DNA of 64,000 nucleotides from Ceratothoa steindachneri. Taxonomy: Eukaryota; Arthropoda; Malacostraca; Isopoda; Cymothoidae. Below the pieces are notes generated by a model that saw only the letters and a program-made list of their open reading frames with translations, was not told where the DNA came from and searched no databases. Location of the stretch: positions 221,642,235 to 221,706,234 of the forward strand of contig OZ018317.1 of the NCBI GenBank assembly GCA_963969495.1, given 5' to 3'. This document shows positions 11,160 to 22,776 of the stretch, one piece after another (position 1 is the first letter of the stretch; each line of letters opens with the position of its first letter). Position numbers and translations under genes: made by a program.

Positions 11160-14100
11160 ATCATGCTTTGTCTCAAACGATGGCATGAAGTCACGGGATT
11201 TTCGTACCGCTCGAATGTAGCCATATCTTGCTACTTTTCCATAAACTTTACCAGCAGCTTCCGTCACCATTCACACACACCGCTCCACACTTTGAGAATG
11301 GCATGGAATGTCAATAGAGAGTGGCTCGTCGACAATATTCTGCCGGTCCGCATTAGATAGATGCATTGTAAGTGTTGAGTCAAACCTGCACTCCTCTTCA
11401 AGGAAAGGTAGATCTGTTAGGTTTTAGTAGTCTTATCTATTTTGTTGGCCTGAAATCACGTACCTCTTCCTCATACACAGTAACTTTTCGAATCTTCTTG
11501 ATTCTGTCAATAGCTAATTTCCTGTTCTTCTGATCAACGTCAGCCAGCATTGCCAAACTACGTTCTCAGGATGGGCCCAGTAGGAATTCTTTTGGATTGT
11601 TTGCCATGCTGTGGATTTGATGTTAAACCAGATGGGCCCATAATGACACATGACAAACTGCAAGGAGATACAAGTCATTATTAGGTTTTTCTATCGCCAC
11701 ATAAAGTCGACATATTCTGTTGGCAGTGGTGAGCCATCTTACATAAGATATTGGCCCTGATTTCATATGTAGGAGATCATCGTCAATTAAACCACTTCTA
11801 TTAGCACTGATAATTCTGGACAGGTAAGCTTGGTCCCGACTAAGCTCATTCACATCTCTATCTGGAAGGGGAGCTCTTTGAGCAATACTGGTAGAGATTC
11901 ACAGCCGTTGCATGCAGTCAAGGAAAGCAATGCTTCCCATATTTAAAGAGAAAATAAAAATAAATTACACCCCAACAATTAATATGACAGCAGAATCAAT
12001 TTTATTCTCACAATTATGCTTGCCTATACTTGTATACGCCATACGGTACCGTTCACTTTCAATCGAATTGGCGTTAGACCCTGATGAGCCCGACTGCAAT
12101 TGAAGAAATGCATCCTTTTCGTCGAGTTTTCTACTTTTTTTCTCTTAATTTCAATAATAGTTCTGCTTTTTGGTGGTTTGGAATGAATAGTTTAAAAGAT
12201 GTTTTGCTTTTCTTAGCAATAATATATAGTCATTATAGTTTCATGATTTTTATTTAGATATTTCAACGCTGTGTTAGAATTAAGAAAAAAATAACCTATT
12301 TGTATACGGAAAAGGAAGCAAATTTAGCTTTGCGGTCATCTGCTTGCATCTACCAACTCTGCCTAGTTTCCAGAATCTAGATAAGTGTGGTTTATTGTTT
12401 ATTCATTTTTTTAAGTGATAACCCCCTTTTAAACGAAATGAATGCAAATGAAGTGGTGAGAAAATACGATTGCATTATTAAAAAATGATAAAAAAGGAAG
12501 TTCAGTGCGATGTCTTATAATAAAAAGAAACTAATATTGAAACAGGTAGGCCTACGCCAATACTACATGTCATCCAAAACAAGGTGTTGCACTCGCAAAT
12601 ACAATGTAAGCCAATATGATAGAACATCTTGGCTAGCTGGTTGTGCATACTTACAGAAACTGTTTTAAAATTTAAATAAAATAAAAAATATAACATTAAA
12701 AAAAAAAATTAAATAAAGTGAGTAGCTTACAATTTTATAGTTAATTTTAATGAACAACATATTTATTTCAATTAACATATTTATTTTTGTAAAAGTTGAA
12801 TTGCTTCCTCATCTTCAAAAGTCACCGCACGGTACTGTTTCACAGGGGGTCAAGGCTTTATCAAGTGGTCCTTTCCATTGAGTTCAAGTTTCAGTTGGAC
12901 TAATATATTTCCTGCACAGGCGTCTCAAAGGAAGCTCATTTAGATGCAAGCTGCAGATGATCCACTGTAAAGGACGACGTAATTGACATTCCAGCCTTCT
13001 TAGGGCTCCATTCTTGTAGCCAGAATTAGTTGCCGTACTGTCACCTCTCACTGCCTTTATCTCATCTTTAATATCATATTTTCAACAAGCCATTTCATCA
13101 GTCCGTCTGCAATACTTGCACATGTTCCTCGTTTAATAGTTAGATGATCTAAATAGACAATATCAGGTTCTGCTACAAGCACATAGGGATCTTGAATTTC
13201 TTCTGCTCCATACCATTTGTTCCTTTTATTCTTTTTGTTAGTGTTGTGTCTCTCCTCCCATAAAAAATACAGTAATTTTCTTATCTCCCAAACATTCAGA
13301 TTCGGTGAAATTCCTCCTCAACTTCTGTCGTCCCTCCAGACTTTGTAATAGTCAATTACATGGGAGCGGTGTTCTGAATTCATTATACCATAGTCGAATA
13401 GTACTGCACTATTAATAGCAGCATCAGCTCTATTTGGCACAGAATACCTTTCTGCTTTCATGGCAATTGTTGGTATTGTTATGATGTTGTTTTCTCTTCT
13501 CGCAAAAAAATTCTTCCATTCATCATCAGAAATGTCAGAAGAGGAGGTTTCTTCATCCAAGGCTTCGTCTGGAATTGTAGTTTTCTCTTCCCTCTTTTCT
13601 TTTTGTTACTCTTCTTCTTCTCTTCTTTCTTGAATTTGAACTTCTCTGATTTTCATTTTTTACCTGCGGCAAAGCACCAGGTCTAGGCATCGCTTTTTTT
13701 TCAAAAGGAGTAAAGTTCAATTGTACCCATTTAGAGCCATGAAATGACCCATATGACCATGCGTCATATGGTTATTCACCATGGAGATTTCAAGTCTGCC
13801 ATCGGATTTGGCGCTGGGGGGCGCCTTCTAGTGGCAGAAGCCTCATTTAGCCATTCAAAGGCACTACTTGTAAGTGATTTTAACCATGGGAAACCATCAA
13901 TGCAATAACCATTTATCATCTTATCACAAAACGCCGCAGGTCATTGGAGGGACTTTACCACTTGTTACCTCCACTCGTCCAATATTTATGTGACTCCCAG
14001 TTCTTTGGTTAATAAGAAATTTATGTTTTCGACGTGGTATTTTCATGTTCTTTTCACACTTGCTATGATGAGATAAATTTCTTACTCTTAGTTGCATTCA

Positions 14101-14215
14101 CTCCTTGTTTTGATACCACAGACACTTCTTCCAACAATCGGATCAATTTGGTTTTAACATTCTTGATTGGCTGAACTGGAATACTGGCTTTTTTTAAATC
14201 GCGAGAAGAGTGCGG
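11160..14215 (-). pseudogene. Uncharacterised multi-copy invertebrate protein family, broken gene
   Basis: Minus-strand blocks appear in the order I associate with a large unnamed arthropod family; this is from memory and I know no function. At about 14190-14090 is DLKKASIPVQPIKNVKTKLI. At 13560-13318 is an 80-codon frame with RADAAINSAVLFDYGIM. At about 13210-13100 is IQDPYVLVAEPDIVYLDHLT. At about 12990-12900 are GALRRLECQLRRP and LQWIICSLHLNELPLRRL. At 11853-11623 are GPISYVRWLTTANRICRLYV and neighbours. At about 11590-11490 are NSYWAHPENVV and DQKNRKLAIDRIKKIRKV. At about 11225-11163 is GYIRAVRKSRDFMPSFETK. Several frameshifts and stops, plus an unexplained 0.9-kb stretch at 11905-12785, break it. 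The repetitive family distribution suggests it travels with a transposon, but I found no terminal repeats. Confidence 0.6.
11905..12785. other. Intervening segment inside the broken family gene
   Basis: A+T-rich stretch lying between the LNELPLRRL block and the WLTTANR block of the minus-strand gene. It could be an intron or a later insertion. I see no transposase motif, no clear terminal repeat and no convincing splice pair. Confidence 0.4.
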
Positions 14216-14224
14216 ATTGCACAA

Positions 14225-14600
14225 TCAGAAGACCGCACAGTCAGTAGCTTTATTAGAAAATATCCCTTTGGGACAGTCTTCAACAATCCGTTCTTTATAT
14301 TTCCTACCAAAATGAAGCCTATCCGTAAGGTTCTTCTTGGTGAGATGAGGCTTCTTCGCAGCCCTTCTCGACATGAGATCTTTGTCTAAATGTCTCCTCC
14401 TCACTGTACGCACTAAAGCGTTCTTACTTGATTCTTTCCAATCATAAGTCAGCTTGGTAATGGAGGCAAAGCAATCCTTCGTTCATTTGAAGCTCTTGGC
14501 TTTCAGAATATTTCTTCATATGAGTGTAACCAGTCTTTTTAAAGTCACGAATGATCTAAGGGTTAGTGCTCCTTGGTGCATATACCCTTAGCAAATATCT
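14225..14600 (-). pseudogene. Tc1-like transposase N-terminal half, relic
   Basis: The minus strand reads a decayed RDFKKTGY block (family: RFKETGS), then KPRASNERRIA (GRPR motif and second helix-turn-helix). After it come VRTVRRRHLDKDLMSRRAAK and KPHLTKKNLTDRLHFGRKY (family: TVRR.L...GL..R.A.KKP.L...N...RL.FA..H). The frame ends at a stop at 14225, where the WSDES catalytic block would be expected. Only the DNA-binding half survives. It abuts the N-terminal end of the minus-strand family gene at 14215, which suggests one inserted into or beside the other. Confidence 0.75.
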
Positions 14601-14728
14601 CTTTGCATTTCAGACTACTTTGTTGCATAGCAACCTCGGTTGCACACATTTCTCTAGAATGAACCATATCTAGAATTGAAAAAGATACGAACATTAATTT
14701 TTACCAAAAAATATTACGAAATAGATTA

Positions 14729-17070
14729 CACTGGGGAATAATGTATTTGGTGAATTGACAAAAGTACATTTTCCTACCTAATTTGAGCATGATGAATTCA
14801 AATCTGGAATCAGATTCTCTCTAAATGCTACAGATTTTTCGTAATATAAAAAATTAGTATCATATAATAATTTTCATTTTATCACACCTATCATCATGCC
14901 CTGAAGTAATTTTGAATCATCCTTTTGCGTTATTTATAGTGAAACAGGTTTTTTTGCACAAACATTTTATTGTATATGAAAAGAAACCTGAATTACACAT
15001 TAGGATTACAAATACTGTAATCAAATAGATGTTAATTTATTAATGACCGGACATAAGGCTGGATGACCTCTTCTTGATTTTAATCGGGCAAATATTTGCG
15101 TTTGTAACTCTTTCTATTGTAAGTATTCTCTGGCTGATCTCTTCTAATCGTCCAGCAGTAGTCCGCCACCATGTGTCTATCTCAGTGACCTTGGTAGCGC
15201 TCTTCTATCGTCATCAAATCCTGATGGAAGCGTTCCCCTTGTTCGTTGCTCACGGCTCCCAGATTCTCTGGGAATCAGTCGAGGTGACTATTTAGGAAAT
15301 GCAGCTTCACACTCATGTTGCATCCCAGATCTCGATATGCTAAAATCATATTAGCAACCAGATCCTCGTAGTTATGCGTTTTTTTTGTTTCCCAAGAAGT
15401 TACGAACAACGGCAGAAAATGAGAGCCAGGCTGCCTTCTCTCTCTCATTCATGGTGTTCACGAATCTAGAATCAATCAGAAGTCTTCGGATTTGGGAACT
15501 ATCAAATACTCCTGCTTCTATTTTTTTGTATGACAAAGCAAGAAACGCCGATACTATGTACTGAAAACAATCATTGTCAGTCTTCAAAGCCTTGACATAC
15601 TGTTTCATCAACCCCAGTTTGAGATGAAGTGTAGCGAGAACGAACTTCTCTCGACTTTCGATTGGCTCAATAACAATGTTTGGCATTCCTCCTTCCAAAG
15701 TTTTCCGAACTGGCCAATCTTTTGGGGACCAGAGTTTGTCACGGGCTCGACTGTGTCACATACAGATATAGCATGGAAACTTTGTATATCTCTTTAGCTG
15801 TTCAAGGAGGAAGTTGACCATTTTAAGGTCCTCACATATGATCCAATTGTGTTCATGGTACTTAAGTAAATACATGACCATTCTTATGTCATCGTGAGTT
15901 TCTCGCAGATGGACAGAGTGACCGAGAAGAACTGCACCAAAGTCATTGCCATTATGCAAGAGGACACACTTGATGCTACGCTTGGAGATATCTAAGAACA
16001 GTCTCCACCCAGCAGGGCTATAGGTGCCAAGTCCCAAGTCGGTAAACAGACCAGGAACATCATGGCAGTATACAAATTGTTTGTCTTCAGAGAAATACCT
16101 AACTAATGTACTCTCCCTTGTTAGGTAATATGGTACCCGTACCGACCTGTCAAGCATATGCCTTTCACTCAACCCGGAGGCCAAAAGTTATGCAACTTTC
16201 TTGGAGAGCGCCAAATCACCGTATCAAGTCATTCAAATCCTTTTGATTAAAACAATGAGGAGCTACTGACTGTTTAGCATCTGATGATCAATCTGTAGAT
16301 ACTGAATCCATTCCGTGGACGTCCATATCAGGTACATCATTTTCATCCTCGAAGGAATCATATCCACCGAAAATCGGAACTGGTTAAGAAAGACTCAGAA
16401 TGAGATACTGGCCGGATCGCCGATGGAATTTTGGAGTAGTCGATCTTGTGCCGATTTTTCTTGCGAATCCCTTTAGTATTCACGAGACAGAAATAACAGT
16501 CCGATACATGATCCTTTGGCTCTCGCCACACCACGAGGATTCCAAAAGAAAGACCATTTCTCTTTCCTTTCATCCACTCACAAAGATGTCCCACACAACT
16601 ATGGAAAACAGCATGTGGGGCCCACTTTTTATCTTGATCGCCAAGAGGAACATCAAAATATGCCTTATAAGTGCGGATAACAAAGTTTGATATATTGCGC
16701 CTTTGACGAACTAGCATGTAACAGACACATATGTAGCTGAAGGTGTCTGGATCATTAACGCAATTTCCTCTTGACGAAGCCATCACTCTAACATGAGACC
16801 TAAAAAAAGAAACAATAATGTCAATATTTTGCACAATAACACTTATTACTATCTTAAAACTATGTACTATGAAGTGTTTGATTTCTACAAGCACCCTCTC
16901 TGTCCGTCCGGAGGGCAGTTTTCGGGAAAACGAGAAAATAGAAATTACAGAATAACTATAGCATGTAGGTAAAAATGGATTATATATTTGAAATCAGCAT
17001 GAATAAACGAATTAAAATTGGGAGATAAATCTAAGTCACCAGAAAATGTGATTAAAATTGTTTCCCTGTG
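14729..17070 (-). mobile_element. Element D: inverted-repeat DNA transposon with TTA flanks
   Basis: The left end starts CACTGGGGAATAATGTATTT at 14729. The right end, complemented, starts CACAGGGAAACAATTTTAAT at 17070. The ends agree at about 13 of the first 17 bases. Similarity resumes inside: CATGATGAATTCAAATC on the left against CATGCTGATTTCAAAT on the right, followed by ATGCTACAG / ATGCTATAG and TCGTAAT / CTGTAAT. The imperfect terminal inverted repeats are therefore roughly 125-130 bp. TTA sits outside both ends (14726-14728 and 17071-17073), fitting a 3-bp target duplication. The single gene inside runs on the minus strand. Length, end sequence, flanks and gene all match element E at 52278-54665. 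Superfamily unassigned. Confidence 0.7.
15080..16783 (-). pseudogene. Element D gene: uncharacterised candidate transposase, several frameshifts
   Basis: The start codon at 16783 lies just after a splice acceptor (polypyrimidine then AG at 16801-16800), so an upstream non-coding exon is likely. Blocks in order: DPDTFSYICVCYMLV and GDQDKKWAPHAVF (Cys/His-rich segment), CYFCLVNTKGIRKKN, an acidic linker, then GWRLFLDISKRS (Asp codon at 15990-15992) and VLLHNGN. WIICEDLKMVNFL follows (Asp codon at 15828-15830), with CYIC 19 residues downstream. Then come LHLKLGLMKQYVKAL, SQIRRLLIDSRF and NEQGERFHQDLMTIEERYQG, and ADYCW near the stop at 15080-15082. It is about 570 codons if the frames are followed. 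Several frameshifts and stops make it inactive. The Asp/Asp/CxxC pattern is compatible with an RNase H-like transposase, but this is inference. The family is common and unannotated in arthropods as far as I recall. Confidence 0.7.
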
Positions 17071-17073
17071 TTA

Positions 17074-18015
17074 TAATTGCAGATTATTTATTTAACCCGT
17101 ATTTGTCATCAATTTACCTTTGTGATCGAAGAGCAAAGCTCCAGCCAGCACCTGAAACTCGACTCCTAGAAGAATAGGCGAGAGCGCGATTTTGGATTAA
17201 GCGCAGGAATTCAGTTATTTTTCTTATTATTATTTTTGTAACTCGGCCTTTTTAATAAATCTTCAATAATTTCTATACTATAATAATTCTTCCTATCAAG
17301 ACAATTCCTAAAAATATATATTAGTCTCAATAGTTTGGATCTCCCTGTATACATATGTACATACTCGTACATATATGCGCGCGTGATTATGTCCGTAGAT
17401 ACTTATGTAATTTAATCCACTGTTTGCGTTGGTTGGATTTGAGGTTTTCGTGGCATTCGGGGGAAGGGCGGTGCATTGGTCAGCGGGTCAGGCAAGGGTC
17501 AGTTCGGACCCCGACCTTCGGACGATCATGTTGACAAACATGAGTCCGGCCGGGAAATAATAAGAAACAGTTTGCAAACAAGGCAGTAAAATAAAGGCAA
17601 CAAACCATCCTTGTTTTCGCTCCTTCGCTCCCCCATGGGGACTTGGCAAAGGGGTGTCCCTCCCCCCTTTGGGGCTATTATGCACGGGGCAGGTAGAGTA
17701 AACAGGGTGTTTTGCCCTTCTGTCCCGTTGTATCCGGATCCTGTGCGTGCGTGAAAGACCCCCGCACCTATCCCTCACACACATGAAAATAGGGTGCACC
17801 TCAGCGGATTATATTCCTTCCTTTGTTATTCTTTATATGAAGAATTCCCAGAAGGGAGAGTTGTGTGTAGCGTGGACAAGCATGGAAGAAAGCGTGCCAT
17901 CCTCGCCTCAACACCCTCCTGGAGTATACGCCTTAAGGGTTGATTCACACTATAGGTTCGGTCACACCACACTCTCGCTCCGGTCTTGGTTAGCTCACAG
18001 TCCTAGTACATTCAC
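17074..18015. other. No recognisable feature
   Basis: Contains short chance frames (17488-17799 minus, 17747-18124 plus) in a G+C-richer patch. I recognise no family. Confidence 0.4.
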
Positions 18016-18321
18016 ATGTCCGGTCTGCTCTCGGTCCCATCCTTTCCTTCCCTTCAACACCAGTGGAAGTCATACTATCAGTTACGGAGAATGTGTGACT
18101 TTTCTCGAGACGATTTGGCAATAATCGCCATTGCACTTGATGAAGAAGAAGAAGAAAGAAAGCAAAAAAGGAAGAGATTGTGGGTTCATCCTACGTTGCA
18201 TGATAGAAAGAGTGAAGGAGAATTTCATACTTTGTATCCTCAACTTATTGATGATGAGAGTAAATTCTATAAATATTTCAGAATGAACACTGGAAGGTTG
18301 TGGAGGTTAAGAAAGTTTTAG
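18016..18321 (+). pseudogene. PIF/Harbinger (HARBI1-like) transposase N-terminal fragment
   Basis: The last 75 codons read DDLAIIAIALDEEEEERKQK, then LWVHPTLHDRKSEGEFHTLY, PQLIDDESKFYKYFRMNTGR and a stop at 18321. This is the N-terminal region typical of HARBI1-like nucleases (R-W-V-H-P....R...GEF..L...L..D...F..YFRM). The DDE nuclease core should follow but is absent, so the copy is truncated right after YFRM. The upstream part of the frame is probably not coding. Confidence 0.8.
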
Positions 18322-18854
18322 GGGTAGAAAGCGTTATCCCATTCTGCTCAACGCTAATTAGTCTCCTCTTTTGGTTAATCGGGTTATAAACCCGATGTAC
18401 ATTTTTACTACCCGTAACTTCCTTCTTGAACGAGGTTCTACTCACAAGTTTTCTGGCAGAGATGGCTTCGTTGGAAAGATCTATGCTTGAAGTCATCTTA
18501 GAATTATATCAATCACGCGGATAGACTAGTTTTCTCTCCCCTCATCTTTGTCTGTCTATTTTATGACGCGAGCTCGGGGATTCGAGCTATCCGTAACCTT
18601 GACCGGCTGCCCTTTTCACCAGCCACCTAAGGCGAATGGCTGTTAATACGGACCTCCCAAACAACTGAACACATTGCTCCCTAAGTGCAACATTTTTACA
18701 CGTTACTTCCCTCTTTACATCAATGTAACTTAGAACCTGGAATCGAACCTAACCTAACTTAACCAAGGTCTGTGATTTTGACCCTTCTAACAATGCCCTG
18801 GTTAGTAAATTCATCTAAATTGAACACTTGCATCAAGTAAAGATTTAGCACCCA
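18322..18854. other. No recognisable gene
   Basis: Follows the truncated Harbinger frame. It contains two adjacent AACCT words near 18747, too short to be telomeric. Confidence 0.4.
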
Positions 18855-19385
18855 CCGAAGGCCACTAGTTAAAATAAGCCTTACTAAAGGACACTAGTAA
18901 AGATAAGCGCCCGCCGAAGTCCACTAGTAAAGTTAAGCATCCCCAGAAGCCATTAGTAAAGTTAAGCGCCCCAAAGGCCAGTAGTAAAGATAAGGACCCA
19001 CCGAAGGCCACTAGTAAAGATAAGTACCCACCGAAGGCCATTAGTAAAGATAAGTACCCGCCGAAGGCCACTAGTAAATTTAAGCACCCCCAAAAGCCCC
19101 TAGTAAAGTTAAGCACTCAAAAAGGCCATTAGTAAAAATAAGCCCCACCAAAGGCCACTAGTAAAGATAAGCACCCGCCGAACGACACTGGTAAAGTTAA
19201 GAACTTCCCAAAGCCACAAGTAAAGTTAAGCGACACCAAAGGCCACTAGTAAAGATAAGGACCCACCGAAAGCCACTAGTAAAGATAAGTACCTGCCGAA
19301 GGCCACTAGTAAATTCAAGCACCCCAAAGGCCACTGATGGAGATAAATACCCCCAAAGGCCGCTAGTTCAGATAAGCACTCCTCA
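18855..19385. repeat. 30-bp tandem repeat
   Basis: About 17 degenerate copies of a unit close to GAAGGCCACTAGTAAAGATA plus AGCACCCACC. The 30-bp period is a multiple of three, so the minus strand carries an 83-codon frame (19116-18865) of ten-residue Phe/Gly/Leu-rich repeats. I regard that frame as a by-product of the satellite. Confidence 0.95.
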
Positions 19386-20090
19386 AATGAGAGTGTGATT
19401 GGGTTGTTTGGGTTGTTTATTATTTAGTGCGTGATTTGGTGTGTTTCAGAATCGAGACCAAAAGGGTTGCTCCTTCATTTCTAGCTAACTTAGAAAAGAA
19501 AAACACTCCCAAAATTAACTAAGTAAAGATTAGAACCCCTTTTACTCATGAGGATACAAACAATATAGAATTTTAGCCCATTGCTTCCCATTTGAAAACA
19601 GGCAATAATTGCTTCCCCCCGGACCTCACGACCAATATATTAAAGTGATCCAAGTGGCCAAATATCCCATAGGTAGCGTTAAGATAAAGTGGCCCGCCCT
19701 GGAGGGCCATGGCGGAGAAGATTTCCCGCAAGTTATCCAAGTTGGATATTTGCGGCTAACATTTTTTTGATAATCAAAATAATATGTTTTAGGGTAAATA
19801 AAAACAGCATGGTCTCAAATAAAAACCGTGTTTAGGATTGTTATTACTTTAATCTGAGAAACAAAAACCAACAAGGACATCTCCACCGGAACCTTAACCA
19901 TTAGAGATCTGTAAAGAAATTAGTGTAGGTCGAGGAAGTGAAAATGGTTGGTATATACTCGTATGTCTGCTGATCCACTTACGTTCGGTTAAGGCTAGAG
20001 GGCAGGCCATCCTCCAAATGTCAGCTGAAGCATGATTACCGATCCTATTACCTGGATCCCCGTTGTGTTTAAGGGGAAATATAACTTCTC
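19386..20090. other. No recognisable feature
   Basis: Mixed-composition spacer between two minisatellites. Confidence 0.4.
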
Positions 20091-20600
20091 CTGGTAGAAA
20101 AATAACTGTTTGACGTTAAAAACTGTTTTCAAGATAAAGAACAATGGGTTTTAGTCGAAAAAACGGCTATTTCAAAGGTAGAGAGAGCAAAAGTTTTATG
20201 GTAAAACAAACGACTTTTGAGGCAAACATAATTGGTTTATGTTATAATACAGCTTGAAGATAAAAACGAAGCTTTGAGAGTAAAAAAAAACAACTTTTTA
20301 GTAGAGAAGAACAACAAATTTTAAGGTAAAACAATTTTATCATCGTAAAATAACTATTATAGCGAAGATCAAAAGTTTTTAGAGACAAATTAATGAGTTT
20401 AGAATAAAAATAGCAATTTTTAAGATTTAACAATGATTTTCGGGTATAACTAATAATTCGATGGTATAAACAACGCTTTTTAAGGTAAAATAGCAATGGA
20501 TTTTAAATAAAAACGAATGTTTATGAGTAAGAAAACAACGGTTCTTGGGTAAAAGCAATGATTTTGAAGGTACAACAACGGTTTTACCCTACTTAGATTA
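20091..20600. repeat. Degenerate minisatellite, about 30-bp unit
   Basis: Loosely repeating words of the type GGTAAAACAACGATTTTTAAG recur about every 28-33 bp with many substitutions and indels. It is an old decaying array. Confidence 0.6.
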
Positions 20601-22551
20601 GTAGGCAGAAGAATTGTTATGAAATCATATGCTGATCAAGATGGGCTACTTTCACCTTGGCGGCAGATATTTGCCAATTACATATTCTGGCCAGGATCCC
20701 TGAAGCGCCGCCAAAGGGTGGGTTGCCACTTTGGGGGACTCGTATGATTGGCCAATGATGCAAAATCGCATCTCATGTATTAAAATGAGTGAAAGTAAGG
20801 TGGTGTATTATAAGAGGCGCTAATAATTGCTGCAACAGGTTTCATACTTTCGTGCTTCGTGCGTAGCATGCGCGACGAAGATATGGAACGAATAATATAT
20901 GTAGTGTTTGTAGGTGAGGCCCCAAACGAGGGTTACTATGTGACCTCTTTCAGGGGAATGAGCCACTCAAGCTGGGGGTGGTGTATAACAAATCAGTGTA
21001 CTATGCATACTGGCTGAAGTTACTTTCCCCGTAGCTCCTTTCTCCATTATCCATAGAGGTAAGGAATTCCAACGAACCCATAAAGATAGCTTTATTCAAC
21101 CAAAATTCAACTCCTTCTAATGGTCATAAAGATGGACGGTTGATGAACCAAGTTATGAAGTGAATAGTAATATTTGGAGTATTCAAAAATACAAAACTGT
21201 TCCCTCTAGGATGTGTTCAAACAGCTTCCAATTCGTTTATTTTTTATTTTTGTTTATTTGCTTCTACTTAACATGAGTTATCTTTGACATTGTTCAAATT
21301 TATCCAAATTTTAGCCCAAGCGATGCTGTGGCACAAAATGAACCCTGATACCTTTCAAATGGTTCTGTAGCAAAGACCGATCAACAAAATATTCCCTAAA
21401 TATGCATTCATTTATTCATAATCCAAATCAATATATGTATGAATGTATGCAATTTCCACTACGATATAATTATTGTATACTATTTACGCCTGTTGGGCTT
21501 TATAAAGATCAGCAGCCTCTGAATGACTGAAGGCAACTTATCTTTACTAGGATACTTTTACGGTTGCTTGTATGGTTAATTTGTTAATTTAGAGTGCATG
21601 TCACCCACGTAGATAAGTCATTGACACCGTTACAGTTGTTTGTCTTAGAAACAAATAAGTTGCTTAAATTAGTGTTTATTTAAATTGTCTGCTCGCAATG
21701 CAATTAAGTCCTCATCTCTTGATTGTACATTAATTAATGTCTCAGAGTCAAATATTGAATATGAGCGTATTGTGAGAGTGAATGAATCATAAGAAAGCTA
21801 AGTTACCACTATGGACTGGAGGTGACGTTAATGCATCATCTACTTAAGGCTCTATGTCATAGATGATGATAGGTGCTCTGAAAAGAGCATTACTAGGCTT
21901 CTCTTTCCTGGAGATGTCTGATGTCATTTGAATATTGTGCAATGAAATTGCCTTTCACTCTGTTAAATCATAGAAGCTTTTACTTCTTGAAGTGTGTAAT
22001 GGCAAGAGATATGCAAAGAAGTTCGTTGCTGAAGGTTGAGTTGTTTCTAGGTTCATAAAGCTTGATTGAAGTACTCTTGCGCCTCTTATTGTTCATTTTG
22101 TAATTAGCGGAAAGGCTCTATTTTAAGATTTAGCAAAATAAATAAATCAACTAAATCACTTCTAAAAGAATTGAAAGCGAATTCCGGTTCGTTGCTCCCA
22201 TTGTAATGGAGAATGTGAGCGATGTTGATTGGCGATTTTTAGAAATTTGGTTAGCGGTAGGAAAGTGCTAGCAGTACTTTTGAGAAGCCTCCTAATGAAA
22301 ATTGTCGAGGTATGCCTGTGAAGACCCGCTCGGAGTAAGGGCACATACGCAAGCACGGTTAGATAGCCGACCCGGGGCTGTCTGCAATATGCTTTGGAGC
22401 AATTAAAGGAGTGGAAGGCCGCCTCCTTGATTTTTAGAGTGCGTTTATGATTGACTAGGATTTATCTAATGGCTTGCCAAGTTGCAGGTCAAAGGATATA
22501 TAAAGATCAAGACCCCAAAATATGATTTTAATATATATATAATAAACGGGG

Positions 22552-22553
<2 letters not shown>
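20601..22553. other. No recognisable feature
   Basis: About 2 kb of A+T-rich sequence without a frame or repeat that I can assign on either strand. Confidence 0.4.

Positions 22554-22613
<60 letters not shown>
22554..22613. repeat. (TA)n microsatellite
   Basis: About 30 uninterrupted TA units ending at the left arm of a perfect hairpin. Confidence 0.97.
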
Positions 22614-22618
<5 letters not shown>

Positions 22619-22689
22619 GAATTAAACCACATTCTCCGAAGACAATTCTGAATTAAATTGTCTTCGGAGAATGTGGTTTAATTCCTCAT
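22614..22689. repeat. Perfect 34-bp inverted repeat (hairpin)
   Basis: The left arm at 22614-22647 and the right arm at 22656-22689 are exact reverse complements, separated by the 8-nt loop CTGAATTA. (TA)n tracts lie outside it, the right-hand one after a 31-bp spacer. Confidence 0.97.
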
Positions 22690-22716
22690 ATTTTCTTGCG
22701 ATATTGCATTAATTTT

Positions 22717-22720
<4 letters not shown>

Positions 22721-22773
<53 letters not shown>
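22721..22773. repeat. (TA)n microsatellite
   Basis: About 26 TA units following the hairpin and its spacer. Confidence 0.97.

Positions 22774-22776
<3 letters not shown>

Noticed and set aside
12079..12110. CTGATGAG...GAAGAAA, reminiscent of a hammerhead ribozyme core
   Set aside because: The bases between the two core words cannot form stem II, and the outer stems do not pair.
13745..13785. CATATGACC / TCATATGG inverted repeat as a regulatory site
   Set aside because: Short, in a decayed region, and with no associated gene.
18745..18760. AACCTAACCT, the complement of the arthropod telomere unit TTAGG
   Set aside because: Only about two units; no array and no telomere-linked context.
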